DNA of 64,000 nt from Pseudohalocynthiibacter aestuariivivens (GTDB lineage: Bacteria; Pseudomonadota; Alphaproteobacteria; Rhodobacterales; Rhodobacteraceae): NCBI RefSeq assembly GCF_018457175.1, contig NZ_JAGFNU010000005.1, forward strand, positions 124,001 to 188,000. The letters run 5' to 3'. This document shows positions 26,718 through 37,746 of the stretch, in pieces (position 1 is the stretch's first letter; each line of letters starts with the position of its first letter). The translations under genes and the position numbers were made by a program. The notes beneath the pieces were generated by a model. It was not told the DNA's origin. It did not search any database and worked only from the letters and a program-made list of their open reading frames with translations.

Positions 26718-27662
26718 ATGGCTGAGACACGTCACACCAAAGTTTTGATCATCGGCTCCGGCCCTGCTGGGTATACCGCTGCGGTATACGCAAGCCGTGC
26801 AATGCTTAATCCGATTTTGGTGCAGGGTATTGAACCCGGTGGGCAGCTTACCACCACGACCGAAGTTGAAAACTGGCCTGGCAATACCGAAATTCAGGGT
26901 CCCGATCTGATGACGAACATGGAAGCCCATGCGCGCGCAGTGGGAACAGAGATCATCAGCGACATCATCACAAGTCTCGATATGTCCAAGCGCCCCTTTA
27001 CGGCACAAAGCGACAGCGGAACAGTGTACTTGGCGGATGCAGTAATCCTCGCAACCGGTGCACGCGCCAAATGGCTGGGGCTGGAGACTGAAGAAAAGTT
27101 CAAAGGGTTTGGCGTTTCGGCCTGCGCCACCTGTGACGGATTTTTCTATCGTGGAGAGGAAATTGTCGTCGTTGGCGGCGGCAATACAGCTGTTGAAGAA
27201 GCGCTTTTTCTAACGAATTTTGCCTCAAAGGTTACCTTGATCCACCGCCGCGACGAGCTGCGCTCTGAAAAGATTCTGCAGGACAGGCTTTTTAAGAACG
27301 AAAAAATCCATCCGCTTTGGTTCAACGAACTCGTTGAAGTTGTCGGAGATGATACGCCTTTGGGCGTAACAGGTGTGCGGACGAAAAACGTCAAAACAGG
27401 CGAAATCACGGAAATCCCTTGCAAGGGTGTCTTCATTGCGATTGGGCACGCGCCTGCAAATGAACTGGTCAAAGATACACTTGAAACTCATATGGGTGGC
27501 TACGTGGTTACCAAACCCGACTCGACGGCAACTTCTATTCCCGGAATCTTCGCAGCGGGTGATCTGACCGACTATAAATACCGCCAGGCAGTCACATCTG
27601 CAGGAATGGGATGCATGGCCGCGCTGGAAGCTGAGCGTTTTTTGTCAGAGGATGAGGGATAA
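26718..27662 (+). CDS. trxB: thioredoxin reductase
   Basis: 314 residues from ATG 26718 (GAGG 6 nt before). It has an FAD site GSGPAG at 13-18, the redox pair CATC at 136-139, an NADPH site GGGNTA at 153-158 and the FAD-binding FAAGDLTD near the end. It reduces thioredoxin with NADPH in the cytoplasm. It is divergent from an Lrp-family gene, which may control it. Confidence 0.95.
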   Translation: MAETRHTKVLIIGSGPAGYTAAVYASRAMLNPILVQGIEPGGQLTTTTEVENWPGNTEIQGPDLMTNMEAHARAVGTEIISDIITSLDMSKRPFTAQSDSGTVYLADAVILATGARAKWLGLETEEKFKGFGVSACATCDGFFYRGEEIVVVGGGNTAVEEALFLTNFASKVTLIHRRDELRSEKILQDRLFKNEKIHPLWFNELVEVVGDDTPLGVTGVRTKNVKTGEITEIPCKGVFIAIGHAPANELVKDTLETHMGGYVVTKPDSTATSIPGIFAAGDLTDYKYRQAVTSAGMGCMAALEAERFLSEDEG

Positions 27663-27817
27663 TGTCCCAGTTTCCCGGGTTTTGGAGACCTTTTAGCCTC
27701 AATTTTTAAAAACTACTGTAGCTTAGCTTGAATTTCACCTTAAACACGGGCTAGTCCGCACCTAACACGCGTTCTTTTCGCGGTCAATTTGTCCAAATTA
27801 AAAACTGTGAGTAACCG

Positions 27818-29524
27818 ATGATGATGTCCAATCTTGCCCCTGTTCCGGAGCTGTATGTTTCGTATGAGTCCGCGCAGAAACTAAAACTTGAGGCGGCAGA
27901 ACTCACGTCATGGGATCTTACGCCGCGCCAGATTTGCGATCTGGAGCTTCTGATGAATGGCGGATTTAACCCGCTCAAAGGGTTCCTTAGCGAAGAAGAC
28001 TACACCAGCGTTGTAGAAAATATGCGGCTTGCCAATGGCGCACTGTGGCCAATGCCAGTCACGCTTGATGTAAGCGAAGACTTTGCCAGCAAGATAGAGG
28101 TTGGACAGGACATTGCGCTGCGTGATCAGGAAGGTGTTATTCTCGCCATCATGTCCGTCACAGACAACTGGGAGCCGAACAAGTCCCTTGAGGCTGAGAA
28201 GGTTTATGGCGCAGATGACATCGCACATCCGGCTGTAAATTATTTGCACAATCAGGCTGGTAAAATTTACATTGGCGGACCAATCACCGGCATCCAGCAA
28301 CCTGTCCACTATGATTTCCGCGGTCGCCGCGACACACCAAACGAGCTTCGCACATTTTTCCGCAAAGTTGGCTGGCGCCGTGTCGTTGCCTTTCAAACCC
28401 GCAACCCACTGCATCGCGCCCATCAGGAACTGACCTTCCGTGCCGCAAAAGAAGCACAGGCCAACCTGCTGATCCACCCGGTTGTCGGTATGACAAAGCC
28501 CGGCGATGTAGACCATTTCACGCGTGTGCGTTGCTACGAGGCGGTGCTTGACAAATACCCGTCGTCAACGACTTCCATGAGCCTGCTGAACCTTGCTATG
28601 CGTATGGGTGGCCCGCGCGAGGCTGTCTGGCACGGCCTGATCCGCGCCAACCACGGATGCACCCATTTCATCGTTGGCCGCGACCATGCTGGCCCAGGCA
28701 AAAACTCTGGCGGTGAAGATTTTTACGGCCCTTACGACGCTCAGGAGTTGTTCCGCAAGTGTCAGGACGAAATCGGCGTTGAAATGGTTGATTTCAAACA
28801 TATGGTTTATGTTCAGGAACGCGCCCAGTATGAGCCGGCTGATGAAATCGAAGAGGGCGTAACCGTTCTTAACATTTCAGGGACAGAACTGCGCCGCCGT
28901 CTTTCCGAAGGCCTTGAAATTCCCGAATGGTTTTCCTTTCCCGAAGTCGTTACCGAGCTTCGCAAAACCCGGCCACCACGGGCACAGCAAGGATTTACTG
29001 TTTTCTTCACCGGTTTTTCCGGCTCAGGCAAATCAACGATCGCGAACGCACTGATGGTCAAGCTGATGGAAATGGGTGGACGTCCTGTGACATTGCTTGA
29101 TGGTGACATCGTTCGTAAGAACCTCAGCTCCGAACTCGGCTTCTCCAAAGAACACCGAGATCTGAACATTCGACGCATTGGTTATGTAGCATCCGAAATC
29201 ACCAAGAACGGTGGTATCGCCATTTGTGCGCCAATTGCGCCTTATGCAACAACCCGCCGCGCTGTTCGCGAAGATGTTGAAGCCTTTGGTGCCTTTGTCG
29301 AAGTACATGTCGCGACCAGCATTGAAGAATGTGAAAAACGTGATCGCAAGGGACTTTACAAATTGGCCCGCGAAGGCAAGATCAAGGAATTCACAGGTAT
29401 TTCAGACCCTTACGACGTACCGGAAAACCCGGAACTTGCTGTTGATACTATAAATATTGATGTGGATAACTGTGCGCATCAAGTGATTTTGAAACTCGAA
29501 AGCATGGGGTTGATTGCGGGTTAG
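27818..29524 (+). CDS. bifunctional sulfate adenylyltransferase / adenylylsulfate kinase
   Basis: 568 residues. The N-terminal ATP sulfurylase (about 1-385) has NPLHRAH at 196-202 and a GRDHAGPG segment. The C-terminal APS kinase (about 393-568) has the P-loop GFSGSGKS at 399-406 and FTGISDPYDVPENPEL. Together they turn sulfate and ATP into PAPS for assimilation or sulfonation. Fusion in this order is known in Rhodobacterales and in PAPS synthetases of other organisms. Three ATGs stand in a row at 27818, and which is used is unclear. No cysN/cysD is present. Confidence 0.94.
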   Translation: MMMSNLAPVPELYVSYESAQKLKLEAAELTSWDLTPRQICDLELLMNGGFNPLKGFLSEEDYTSVVENMRLANGALWPMPVTLDVSEDFASKIEVGQDIALRDQEGVILAIMSVTDNWEPNKSLEAEKVYGADDIAHPAVNYLHNQAGKIYIGGPITGIQQPVHYDFRGRRDTPNELRTFFRKVGWRRVVAFQTRNPLHRAHQELTFRAAKEAQANLLIHPVVGMTKPGDVDHFTRVRCYEAVLDKYPSSTTSMSLLNLAMRMGGPREAVWHGLIRANHGCTHFIVGRDHAGPGKNSGGEDFYGPYDAQELFRKCQDEIGVEMVDFKHMVYVQERAQYEPADEIEEGVTVLNISGTELRRRLSEGLEIPEWFSFPEVVTELRKTRPPRAQQGFTVFFTGFSGSGKSTIANALMVKLMEMGGRPVTLLDGDIVRKNLSSELGFSKEHRDLNIRRIGYVASEITKNGGIAICAPIAPYATTRRAVREDVEAFGAFVEVHVATSIEECEKRDRKGLYKLAREGKIKEFTGISDPYDVPENPELAVDTINIDVDNCAHQVILKLESMGLIAG

Positions 29525-29565
29525 ATCACGGTATCCGCCTAAGGTATTAAGCAATCTACAACGTT

Positions 29566-29593
29566 AAAAGCTCCGGTCCTTCCGGGGCTTTTT
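29566..29593 (+). terminator. intrinsic terminator after the sulfurylase-kinase gene
   Basis: AAAAGCTCCGG (29566-29576) pairs with CCGGGGCTTTT (29582-29592) with one G-U, loop 5 nt, then T and a T-rich tract. Confidence 0.85.
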
Positions 29594-29656
29594 CCTTTTT
29601 GAAACACCTCTTACGTGCGGTCCTACCTTGCTTACCCTGAAAACAACCACGAACAT

Positions 29657-30547
29657 TTAAATCAGAAGTTCGCCGCGCATCACGACCCTGCCTTGACCTG
29701 ATACTTTGACCCCGGCAATCGCATCGCGTGGTCCCATTACGTCAACCTCAGCCTGGCCGGGGCGCCCCATCCAATGGCCCTGCTCTGCTGTAAACCTTGG
29801 CTTTTCAATAATACCGTGGTGCCAGAGGTAAGCAGCCATGCATCCGGTAGCAGACCCGGTAAAAGGATCTTCTGGGGGCATCGGCTTGGGCAGCAAAAGC
29901 CGCGAAAATGTATCACCTGCTTCCGTTTCACCACCCATGGTGACTAAAAATGGCTCTATCAGATCAGCGCGTGGAGTACCCGGGGGGTTCATTTCCTGCC
30001 ACGCTTCCGGCATCAGTGTAGCCCTTCGCAGCGCATCTTTATCCTTCAACAGCGTGACGCAAAACGGTGTACCTGTTGAAACAGTCTGTGGACTACCCAA
30101 AACATCTGTTTCCCTGAGGGACATTAACTTTGCAATCTTGCCAGGATCATGCGTTGCACCAAATTTTGGAGCCATCTGTGTCATGGTAATCAGGGGGCCT
30201 TCGGGGCGATCCTCGACCTCGATGGGCAATACTCCCGCACCCACCTCCAAGCTGAATTCAGCACGCCCATTGGTCAGTGTCACCATCCCTCGGTCTAACA
30301 ATGAAGCCACGGTCGCCACGGTCGGATGCCCCGCCATCAGGATTTCCTTGTCCGCCAAGTAATACCGCGCCCCAAAATCAGCAACGTCCGAAGCAACCAG
30401 ATACGCACATTCCGACAAAGAGGTTTCACGAACCAGAGCCAGCCGATCCGCGATTTCTAACGCATCTGCCCCATGCACAACGACACAGCCGTTGCCGCCA
30501 AAAGGCTGGCTGGTGAAGGCATCCACCCAGTCAAACTGGTAACGCAT
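29657..30547 (-). CDS. PhzF-family isomerase/epimerase-like protein
   Basis: 296 residues of the PhzF fold: QPFGGNGCVVV near the N-terminus, the catalytic-type Glu in RETSLSECAYL, an AGHPTVATVASLL loop and PEDPFTGSATGCMAAYLW. Members isomerise small substrates; the substrate here is unknown and no phenazine genes are near. ATG 30547 shares one base with the DUF1150 stop (TGATG), so it is translated behind the hsp20-DUF1150 pair. Confidence 0.87.
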   Translation of the reverse strand: MRYQFDWVDAFTSQPFGGNGCVVVHGADALEIADRLALVRETSLSECAYLVASDVADFGARYYLADKEILMAGHPTVATVASLLDRGMVTLTNGRAEFSLEVGAGVLPIEVEDRPEGPLITMTQMAPKFGATHDPGKIAKLMSLRETDVLGSPQTVSTGTPFCVTLLKDKDALRRATLMPEAWQEMNPPGTPRADLIEPFLVTMGGETEAGDTFSRLLLPKPMPPEDPFTGSATGCMAAYLWHHGIIEKPRFTAEQGHWMGRPGQAEVDVMGPRDAIAGVKVSGQGRVVMRGELLI

Positions 30548-30774
30548 CAATGTACAGAAACCGGCGCAAAGTCATTTTGGCGCGCAAGTACAAACGCAAG
30601 TTTTCTGTCGGCAACCAGCGCCAGTTGCTCTCCTTCAGAATTACAAACGGCAAACAGCTCTTTTGCCCCATTTGCCTGGGCCTGAACCTCGTCAGGTAAA
30701 TCGGCAACGTCCACAGAACGTACGTAGACGATGCGATCTTCCCTTTCGGGGCCAAAATCGAATTTCGTATCCAT
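30547..30774 (-). CDS. DUF1150 family protein
   Basis: 75 residues, acidic N-terminal half, then AVCNSEGEQLALVADRKLAFVLARQNDFAPVSVH, a conserved DUF1150 pattern. Function is unknown. The gene commonly follows a small heat-shock gene in Rhodobacterales, as here (14 bp after hsp20), so a role in proteostasis is plausible but inferred. Confidence 0.85.
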   Translation of the reverse strand: MDTKFDFGPEREDRIVYVRSVDVADLPDEVQAQANGAKELFAVCNSEGEQLALVADRKLAFVLARQNDFAPVSVH

Positions 30775-30788
30775 TCCAATTCCCCTTC

Positions 30789-31202
30789 TTAGTTTTTGTT
30801 AATCTTGATGGTCTGAACAATGGTCTCGGGTTTGGACCGGTTCAGATCAACATGCAGCAAACCGTTTTCCGTTTTAGCGCCGCCAACTTCTACCCCATCG
30901 GCCAAAACAAAAGCCCGCTGGAACTGGCGTGCAGCAATGCCACGATGCAAGTAAACACGCCCATCGCTGTCGTCTTTCTGCCGTCCGCGCACAACCAATT
31001 GGTTGTCTTCAATCGTGATTGACAAATCATCCTCGGAAAATCCGGCGACGGCTAAAGTAATTCGAAAACTGTTTTCGCTGGTCTGCTCGATGTTGAACGG
31101 TGGATAGCCATCATTACCGGACTTGGCAGTCCGCTCTACAAGGCGTTCGAGCTCGTCAAAGCCCAAGAGAAAAGGGTGCGACCCCAAAGTTAGTTTTGTC
31201 AT
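30789..31202 (-). CDS. small heat-shock protein, Hsp20 family
   Basis: 137 residues from ATG 31202 (AGGACGTGTCT before it). The alpha-crystallin domain runs from about residue 30 (YPPFNIEQTSENSFRITLAVAGFSEDDLSITIEDNQLVVRG) to near the end, with LHRGIAARQFQRAFVLADGVEV. Holdase chaperones of this type bind unfolding proteins in heat. A sigma-32-like promoter lies 63-91 bp upstream. Confidence 0.92.
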   Translation of the reverse strand: MTKLTLGSHPFLLGFDELERLVERTAKSGNDGYPPFNIEQTSENSFRITLAVAGFSEDDLSITIEDNQLVVRGRQKDDSDGRVYLHRGIAARQFQRAFVLADGVEVGGAKTENGLLHVDLNRSKPETIVQTIKINKN

Positions 31203-31264
31203 AGACACGTCCTGTTTGCAGCGACTGTGTGGGCAGGCCCCATTATGGCGACCCTTCGTTTTAG

Positions 31265-31293
31265 ATATGGGTCGTCTTTTAATGATCTGCAAG
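31265..31293 (-). promoter_or_regulatory. RpoH (sigma-32)-like promoter for hsp20
   Basis: On the minus strand CTTG (31293-31290) is followed by 18 nt and CCCATAT (31271-31265), matching the heat-shock pattern CTTG-N-CCCATNT. The leader of about 55 nt holds GGGTCG that can pair with CGACCC upstream. Confidence 0.7.
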
Positions 31294-31393
31294 GTGTTTG
31301 GTCTAGCGAAACTCTTTCCGCGCACCTGCAAAAAGGATACTATGAAAAGCAGAGTAGAAAAAAAATCAGTCATCACACAGGTAGTGCCCTCAG

Positions 31394-31612
31394 ATGAATA
31401 CTTCATCGGAAATGAACCACGAAGAGGTCCTGCGGGTTAAACTTGAAGTATTGCGCTCGGAGCATCGTGATCTGGATGATGCAATCCATGCCCTGGTGGA
31501 AAGAGGAACATCAGACCAGTTGCAACTGCGCCGGTTGAAAAAGCAAAAACTGGCGCTGAAAGATCGAATCCAGAAAATCGAAAATGAGCTAACACCAGAC
31601 ATCATTGCTTAA
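31394..31612 (+). CDS. YdcH family (DUF465) small protein
   Basis: 72 residues, mostly two helices with a short turn (LEVLRSEHRDLDDAIHALVERGTSDQLQLRRLKKQKLALKDRIQKIE), the DUF465 pattern. Function is unknown in the family. ATG 31412 has the better GGAA site and may be the true start. It is divergent from hsp20. Confidence 0.85.
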   Translation: MNTSSEMNHEEVLRVKLEVLRSEHRDLDDAIHALVERGTSDQLQLRRLKKQKLALKDRIQKIENELTPDIIA

Positions 31613-31658
31613 GCGCTGAGGATCGCTATAGTGCCGCTTCCTTTAAACGGGGTACGAG

Positions 31659-32147
31659 ATGGCAAAGATCAAAGTAGGCATTATCATGGGCAGCCAGTCG
31701 GACTGGGCGACCATGAAAGCCGCAGCCGACATTCTGGATGAACTGGGCATCACATATGAGACAAAGATCGTTTCTGCGCACCGCACGCCTGACCGGCTCT
31801 GGGAATATGGCAAAACCGCTGTCTCAAGGGGACTAAGTGTCATCATTGCAGGTGCTGGAGGGGCCGCTCATCTGCCGGGTATGATGGCGTCCAAAACCCG
31901 AGTGCCTGTCGTTGGTGTCCCCGTACAGACAAAAGCTCTGTCCGGTGTGGATAGTCTCTATTCCATCTTGCAAATGCCCAAAGGCTACCCGGTTGCCACC
32001 ATGGCAATCGGGGAAGCTGGTGCTGCAAATGCTGGCCTGATGGCGGCGGGTATTCTTGCAATTCATGACACGGAAATTGCATCCCGTCTCGACGCCTGGC
32101 GTGACGCCCTGTCTAACTCTATTCCGGAAATGCCCCAAGATGACTGA
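31659..32147 (+). CDS. purE: N5-carboxyaminoimidazole ribonucleotide mutase
   Basis: 162 residues, class I Pur[47 protein letters not shown] and [27 protein letters not shown]. It converts N5-CAIR to CAIR in purine synthesis. ATG 31659 has GGGG upstream. It overlaps purK by 8 bp in the usual purEK order. Confidence 0.96.
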   Translation: MAKIKVGIIMGSQSDWATMKAAADILDELGITYETKIVSAHRTPDRLWEYGKTAVSRGLSVIIAGAGGAAHLPGMMASKTRVPVVGVPVQTKALSGVDSLYSILQMPKGYPVATMAIGEAGAANAGLMAAGILAIHDTEIASRLDAWRDALSNSIPEMPQDD

Positions 32148-33213
32148 TTCACTCGCGCCTGGCGCCACCATTGGCATTTTAGGCGGCGGTCAGCTTGGCC
32201 GGATGCTCTCGGTTGCGGCGGCCCGACTTGGCTTTAGAACCCATATATTTGAGCCTGGTGCGAACCCACCTGCAGGGCAGGTCTGCGACACTGTTACGAC
32301 TGCTCCTTACGAGGATAAGGCCGCGTTGTTGGCTTTCGCCGATGCGGTAGATCTTATCACCTTTGAATTTGAAAACATCCCGACAACCGCACTCGATATA
32401 CTGGAAAGCCACCGCCCCATTCACCCCAATCGCGAGGCGCTCCGAGTCTCGCAAGACAGGCTTGTCGAAAAAGAATTCCTTCAAAGTCTCGGCCTCGCCA
32501 CCGCGCCATTCGCGGCAGTAGACTCACTTGCAAATCTCAACAACGCAATTGCCAGAATTGGCACTCCTGCAATCTTAAAGACCCGTCGTTTCGGCTATGA
32601 CGGGAAAGGCCAGGTGCGTATCAAGACCCCGGGCGAAGCCGAAACGGCCTATGCGTCTATGGCTGATGCACCATCAATACTCGAAGGGTTCGTTGATTTC
32701 AGCCGCGAAATTTCAGTTATTGGCGCGCGTAACAGCGATGGGGCCGTCTCTTGTTTCGATCCCGGCGAAAACATCCATAACGACGGAATTTTACACACAA
32801 CAACCGTTCCGGCGCAGATTTCCAACGCTCTGAGAACCGACGCGGTTTTACTGGCAGGGCGCATCCTTAACGCCCTCGATTATGTTGGTGTTTTAGGCGT
32901 CGAACTTTTTGTGACTGATTCAGGCCTGATCGTGAATGAAATTGCACCTCGCGTGCATAATTCGGGGCACTGGACGCAAAACGGCTGTGTGATCGACCAG
33001 TTTGAACAACATATCCGCGCAGTTTCTGGCTGGCCCTTAGGTGATGGGCAACGACATTCCGATGTCGAGATGCTGAACTTGATTGGCGAAGATATAACTA
33101 TGGTCCCAGCCCTCGCAAAGGAACGAAACGCCGCAATCCATCTTTACGGAAAAGCCGACGTAAAACCGGGCCGGAAGATGGGACATGTCAACCGACTGTT
33201 AAGCAAACCTTAA
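32140..33213 (+). CDS. purK: N5-carboxyaminoimidazole ribonucleotide synthase
   Basis: 357 residues from ATG 32140, inside purE. It starts with [22 protein letters not shown] and has ATP-grasp features ([13 protein letters not shown], then [13 protein letters not shown]). It makes N5-CAIR from AIR, bicarbonate and ATP. The longer frame to 32056 lies within purE and is not used. A large inverted repeat follows the stop. Confidence 0.96.
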   Translation: MTDSLAPGATIGILGGGQLGRMLSVAAARLGFRTHIFEPGANPPAGQVCDTVTTAPYEDKAALLAFADAVDLITFEFENIPTTALDILESHRPIHPNREALRVSQDRLVEKEFLQSLGLATAPFAAVDSLANLNNAIARIGTPAILKTRRFGYDGKGQVRIKTPGEAETAYASMADAPSILEGFVDFSREISVIGARNSDGAVSCFDPGENIHNDGILHTTTVPAQISNALRTDAVLLAGRILNALDYVGVLGVELFVTDSGLIVNEIAPRVHNSGHWTQNGCVIDQFEQHIRAVSGWPLGDGQRHSDVEMLNLIGEDITMVPALAKERNAAIHLYGKADVKPGRKMGHVNRLLSKP

Positions 33214-33225
33214 ACACCAGTTTCA

Positions 33226-33288
33226 ATAAATATCCCCGCCGGAGGCAAAATCCTTTTTAAGGATTTTGCCTCCGGCGGGGATATTTAT
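33226..33288. repeat. 30-bp perfect inverted repeat after purK (GC-rich repeat, copies 3 and 4)
   Basis: Left arm 33226-33255 and right arm 33259-33288 are perfectly complementary, with loop TTT (33256-33258). The arms contain GCCTCCGGCGGGGATATTT, as at 9010 and 11226. It lies between convergent purK and a lipase-like gene and can act as a bidirectional terminator. A stem this long without mismatches suggests head-to-head duplication or insertion of the repeat (inference). Confidence 0.85.
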
Positions 33289-33301
33289 GGGAAAAAGAAA
33301 T

Positions 33302-34033
33302 TTATGGTTGGCCAGCAAGACGAGAGAGCGCTTCGCTGTAGCCCATATTTTTATCAAACCGGCCCTCACTCAGGAACAGCATCGTCTGTGCCACGACCAG
33401 CGGGTTGTTCATCATGAAGGTGTGTGTCACGGGCAGAACAATATGGGCATCCATACCGCCTAGCCGCGTGGAACCTACCGCCACCTTTCCATCATCAGGT
33501 CCTGTAATGACGGCTGAGTAAATCGGGTTTAGCGATCGGTTTCCCGCTATTACACCCAATTCGAACCGGGCCGCGCCAAGACGGTTGGGCATGCTTTCTG
33601 AATCTGTCCCAAGTTCCAGCCCCGCTGGGCCATTTATCCAGCGAAAAGGACCCAGATCGCCAAAAGCGTCTACCAGTTCCGAGCCATGATTTGGAGGCGC
33701 AAGCATAACGACGCGACCCATGGTTTTAGGTCGGTTGTTCTGAAGCCATGCCCGAACAAGTATTCCCCCCATGGAATGCGTTACAAAATGTGTTCGCTGC
33801 GCATCACATGCTGCGACTGCTTCGGGCAGCGTTTCAGCAACCAGTTCTTCAATCGGCGCGTTGGTAGATCGATGAGCGGGTACAACTGTTTTATACCCTG
33901 ACCGTGTCAGCGCCTCTTCCATCACGGCCAGTGATGCGGGTCCACGCGCCAACCCATGTAGAAGGATCACGCAATCCGCAGCCGCCTGAAGCGGCCACAT
34001 AACAAAGATCAGAAGTGTAAAGAGATACCGCAT
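33302..34033 (-). CDS. secreted alpha/beta hydrolase, lipase-like
   Basis: 243 residues. An N-terminal signal-like segment ([19 protein letters not shown]) precedes [11 protein letters not shown], the oxyanion-hole HG motif. The nucleophile elbow is THSMGG, with Thr where the GxSxG consensus has Gly. Later segments are [14 protein letters not shown] and a C-terminal catalytic-type His in VTHTFMMNN. It is probably a periplasmic esterase or lipase; the substrate is unknown. It converges with purK across the inverted repeat. Confidence 0.8.
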   Translation of the reverse strand: MRYLFTLLIFVMWPLQAAADCVILLHGLARGPASLAVMEEALTRSGYKTVVPAHRSTNAPIEELVAETLPEAVAACDAQRTHFVTHSMGGILVRAWLQNNRPKTMGRVVMLAPPNHGSELVDAFGDLGPFRWINGPAGLELGTDSESMPNRLGAARFELGVIAGNRSLNPIYSAVITGPDDGKVAVGSTRLGGMDAHIVLPVTHTFMMNNPLVVAQTMLFLSEGRFDKNMGYSEALSRLAGQP

Positions 34034-34110
34034 TGAGGTGATATAGGTGAATTGAATGATGGTTTCGAGACCTACTTGTACGCGCCGGGGTTCAAAGGCA
34101 TTCTGCGGCC

Positions 34111-34575
34111 ATGGACCATTTACTCAGCTCAAAGTCGCCACGGCTGGCAGCGCGCGCGATCATATTGCACGAAGAAAGGTTGCTATTGGTTAATGCTTAC
34201 CCTGCAGGCCTGTCAGATCTATGGTGCGCGCCGGGTGGCGGAGTTGAGCGCGGAAGCTCGTTACACGACAGCCTTATCCGGGAAGTTTACGAGGAAACTG
34301 GCTTTTCAATCACTGTCGGCACACCTGCGCTCGTCAATGAATTTCACGACCCATCGCGGGATTTTCATCAGGTCGACATTTACTTTCGTTGCCATATCAC
34401 ATCTGGCTCTCTGGATATTAAGTGGCAGGACCCGGAAGGTATTGTTTCGTGTCGTAAGTTTTTCACACGGGCTGACATGTCGGATATTCGTTTCAAGCCA
34501 GACAGTCTGGCAGATGTTGCATGGAGCAAGGACGACGCGATTTCTTATGACCCGATAGAGCTCATCGTGCGATAA
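34111..34575 (+). CDS. Nudix hydrolase
   Basis: 154 residues. The Nudix box reads [23 protein letters not shown]; the RE..EE core is intact, but the first conserved Glu (in GX5E) is Ser. The fold N-terminal to it ([30 protein letters not shown]) fits. The family cleaves nucleoside-diphosphate-linked compounds; the substrate is unknown. It is divergent from the lipase-like gene. The ribosome site at 34111 is weak. Confidence 0.82.
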   Translation: MDHLLSSKSPRLAARAIILHEERLLLVNAYPAGLSDLWCAPGGGVERGSSLHDSLIREVYEETGFSITVGTPALVNEFHDPSRDFHQVDIYFRCHITSGSLDIKWQDPEGIVSCRKFFTRADMSDIRFKPDSLADVAWSKDDAISYDPIELIVR

Positions 34576-34608
34576 AATGTTTAAGTAGTCGAACGCGTGA
34601 AGCACATG

Positions 34609-35484
34609 CTAACGCCGGATCGAAATCGCGATTCCACCCAAAACCAATACCGCTGCGATCAGGAACCTCAGGGTAAGAGCCTCTCCCAGAAAAACCATTC
34701 CGCCCGCCAATGCAATAATAGGCACCGTAAGCTGCGCGACCGCAGCAATGCTCGCATCAAGCCGGGGAAGAACCGTGTACCACAGAGCATAACCAAGCCC
34801 TGATGTTACAACACCCGAAAGAACAGCAAGGACTACGCCCCAAAAGGTGATCGGCAAAACATCTGGGAAAACCAGCAATGGGAGCAGCCCCAAGGGCACG
34901 GCGAGTATAAAATTTACAGCGGTTGCCGCCAGCGGGTCTTTTGCTTTTCGACCATGAAGGGAATAGATACCCCATCCCAGAGCTGCGGCTGTCATAAGGA
35001 TTGCACCCAGGATTTCCGGAGCAGCGGCACCCCCTGGCCACAGCAGATAGACCAGACCGGCAAACGCGACCCCAGCCCCAAGCCAGCGCGTTGGGGGAAG
35101 CCGTTCAGACGAAAGTATTGCACCCGCGAACATTGTGATCTGGACACCACCAAATAGGATCAGCGCGCCAACACCAGCTTCTAGCGTGACATAGGCAAAC
35201 GAGAACCCAATGATATATAAAACAAGCGAAAGAGGCCCAGTAATGCCCCCAAACTGGCTGCTTGAACTCGCCCCATTTCGCACCCAGACCATTAAGGCCA
35301 GTGCTAAAGCCCCCGATACCAACCGGATCGAGGCAAAACCAGAAGGTCCGATTGCCCCATCTGCCAAAGCGAGGCGATTCAATACAGAATTTGCCGCAAA
35401 GGCGACCATCGTCAGAACTGTAAGAAGGATCAGGCGTAAAGGACCGTTGTGCGAGGCTTTCACTTTAACTTCATTTCTTTCCAA
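34609..35484 (-). CDS. EamA/DMT-family membrane transporter
   Basis: 291 residues, about ten hydrophobic helices in two EamA repeats: LTVLTMVAFAANSVLNRLAL near the start and a second half beginning ILGAILMTAAALGWGIYSL. The family exports small metabolites or amino acids; the substrate is unknown. It follows the GNAT gene with an 18-bp gap and faces the Nudix gene. Confidence 0.87.
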   Translation of the reverse strand: MERNEVKVKASHNGPLRLILLTVLTMVAFAANSVLNRLALADGAIGPSGFASIRLVSGALALALMVWVRNGASSSSQFGGITGPLSLVLYIIGFSFAYVTLEAGVGALILFGGVQITMFAGAILSSERLPPTRWLGAGVAFAGLVYLLWPGGAAAPEILGAILMTAAALGWGIYSLHGRKAKDPLAATAVNFILAVPLGLLPLLVFPDVLPITFWGVVLAVLSGVVTSGLGYALWYTVLPRLDASIAAVAQLTVPIIALAGGMVFLGEALTLRFLIAAVLVLGGIAISIRR

Positions 35485-35502
35485 TTTGGGCAGGCCCGCG
35501 AC

Positions 35503-35940
35503 TTAGAACGTCTTCGACATTTTGACTTTGTTTCCGCTTCGCTCAACCTCTTGCCATCCAAGATGGATGTAAAGTGAAACATTTTCCGGCATACCAACAT
35601 GCGTGGAAAGGCGCATTTCAGCACATCCCAGCCCGATGCATTCGCGCTCCGCGAGCAAGATCAGGGCTCGTCCTAGTCCCTGCCCTTTTGCTTTGGGGTC
35701 TACCGCAATATTCGCGAGGCGTAGGGCAGCACCCTCGTTAACAAGGACGATTCCACCCCAAATTTCACCGTTACTTTCAGCAACCCAGACATTGTGGTTT
35801 GCGATGTCGTCCTCAATTCCTTCGGTCACAGCAGGCAAATCAGCTATCCGGTCGCGATAAGCTGCGTAAGCGGCTGCAATACACTCTCTGAATTGAGTTG
35901 CGTCTGATGGCTGGGCCCGCCTTATCTGCCAGTTCTTCAT
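35503..35940 (-). CDS. GNAT-family N-acetyltransferase
   Basis: 145 residues. The acetyl-CoA loop is VDPKAKGQGLGRALILLAE (motif A, Q/R-x-x-G-x-G/A), preceded by GGIVLVNEGAALRLANIAV and followed by MRLSTHVGMPENVSLYIHLGWQ. The substrate is unknown. It precedes the EamA transporter gene. Confidence 0.88.
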   Translation of the reverse strand: MKNWQIRRAQPSDATQFRECIAAAYAAYRDRIADLPAVTEGIEDDIANHNVWVAESNGEIWGGIVLVNEGAALRLANIAVDPKAKGQGLGRALILLAERECIGLGCAEMRLSTHVGMPENVSLYIHLGWQEVERSGNKVKMSKTF

Positions 35941-35997
35941 TGTATTCTCAGTGGCTTCAAATTCTTACCATGTATAAAGATTGCTACGCGCAAAAGA

Positions 35998-36021
35998 AAA
36001 GGGGCCTCGAAAGACCCCTTT
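35998..36021 (-). terminator. intrinsic terminator after groEL
   Basis: Minus strand AAAGGGG, loop of 10, CCCCTTT (36021-35998), followed by TCTTTTG. It lies about 25 bp past the groEL stop. Confidence 0.85.
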
Positions 36022-36046
36022 CCGTTAACCAACAGGTTGGCGTGAC

Positions 36047-37720
<1,674 letters not shown>

Positions 37721-37746
37721 CTATTTTGAAGGGGACAGGGGTCGGA

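Noticed and set aside
27663-27817. Riboswitch before the sulfurylase-kinase gene
   Set aside because: No SAM-I or SAM-II core could be recognised in the 155-bp leader.
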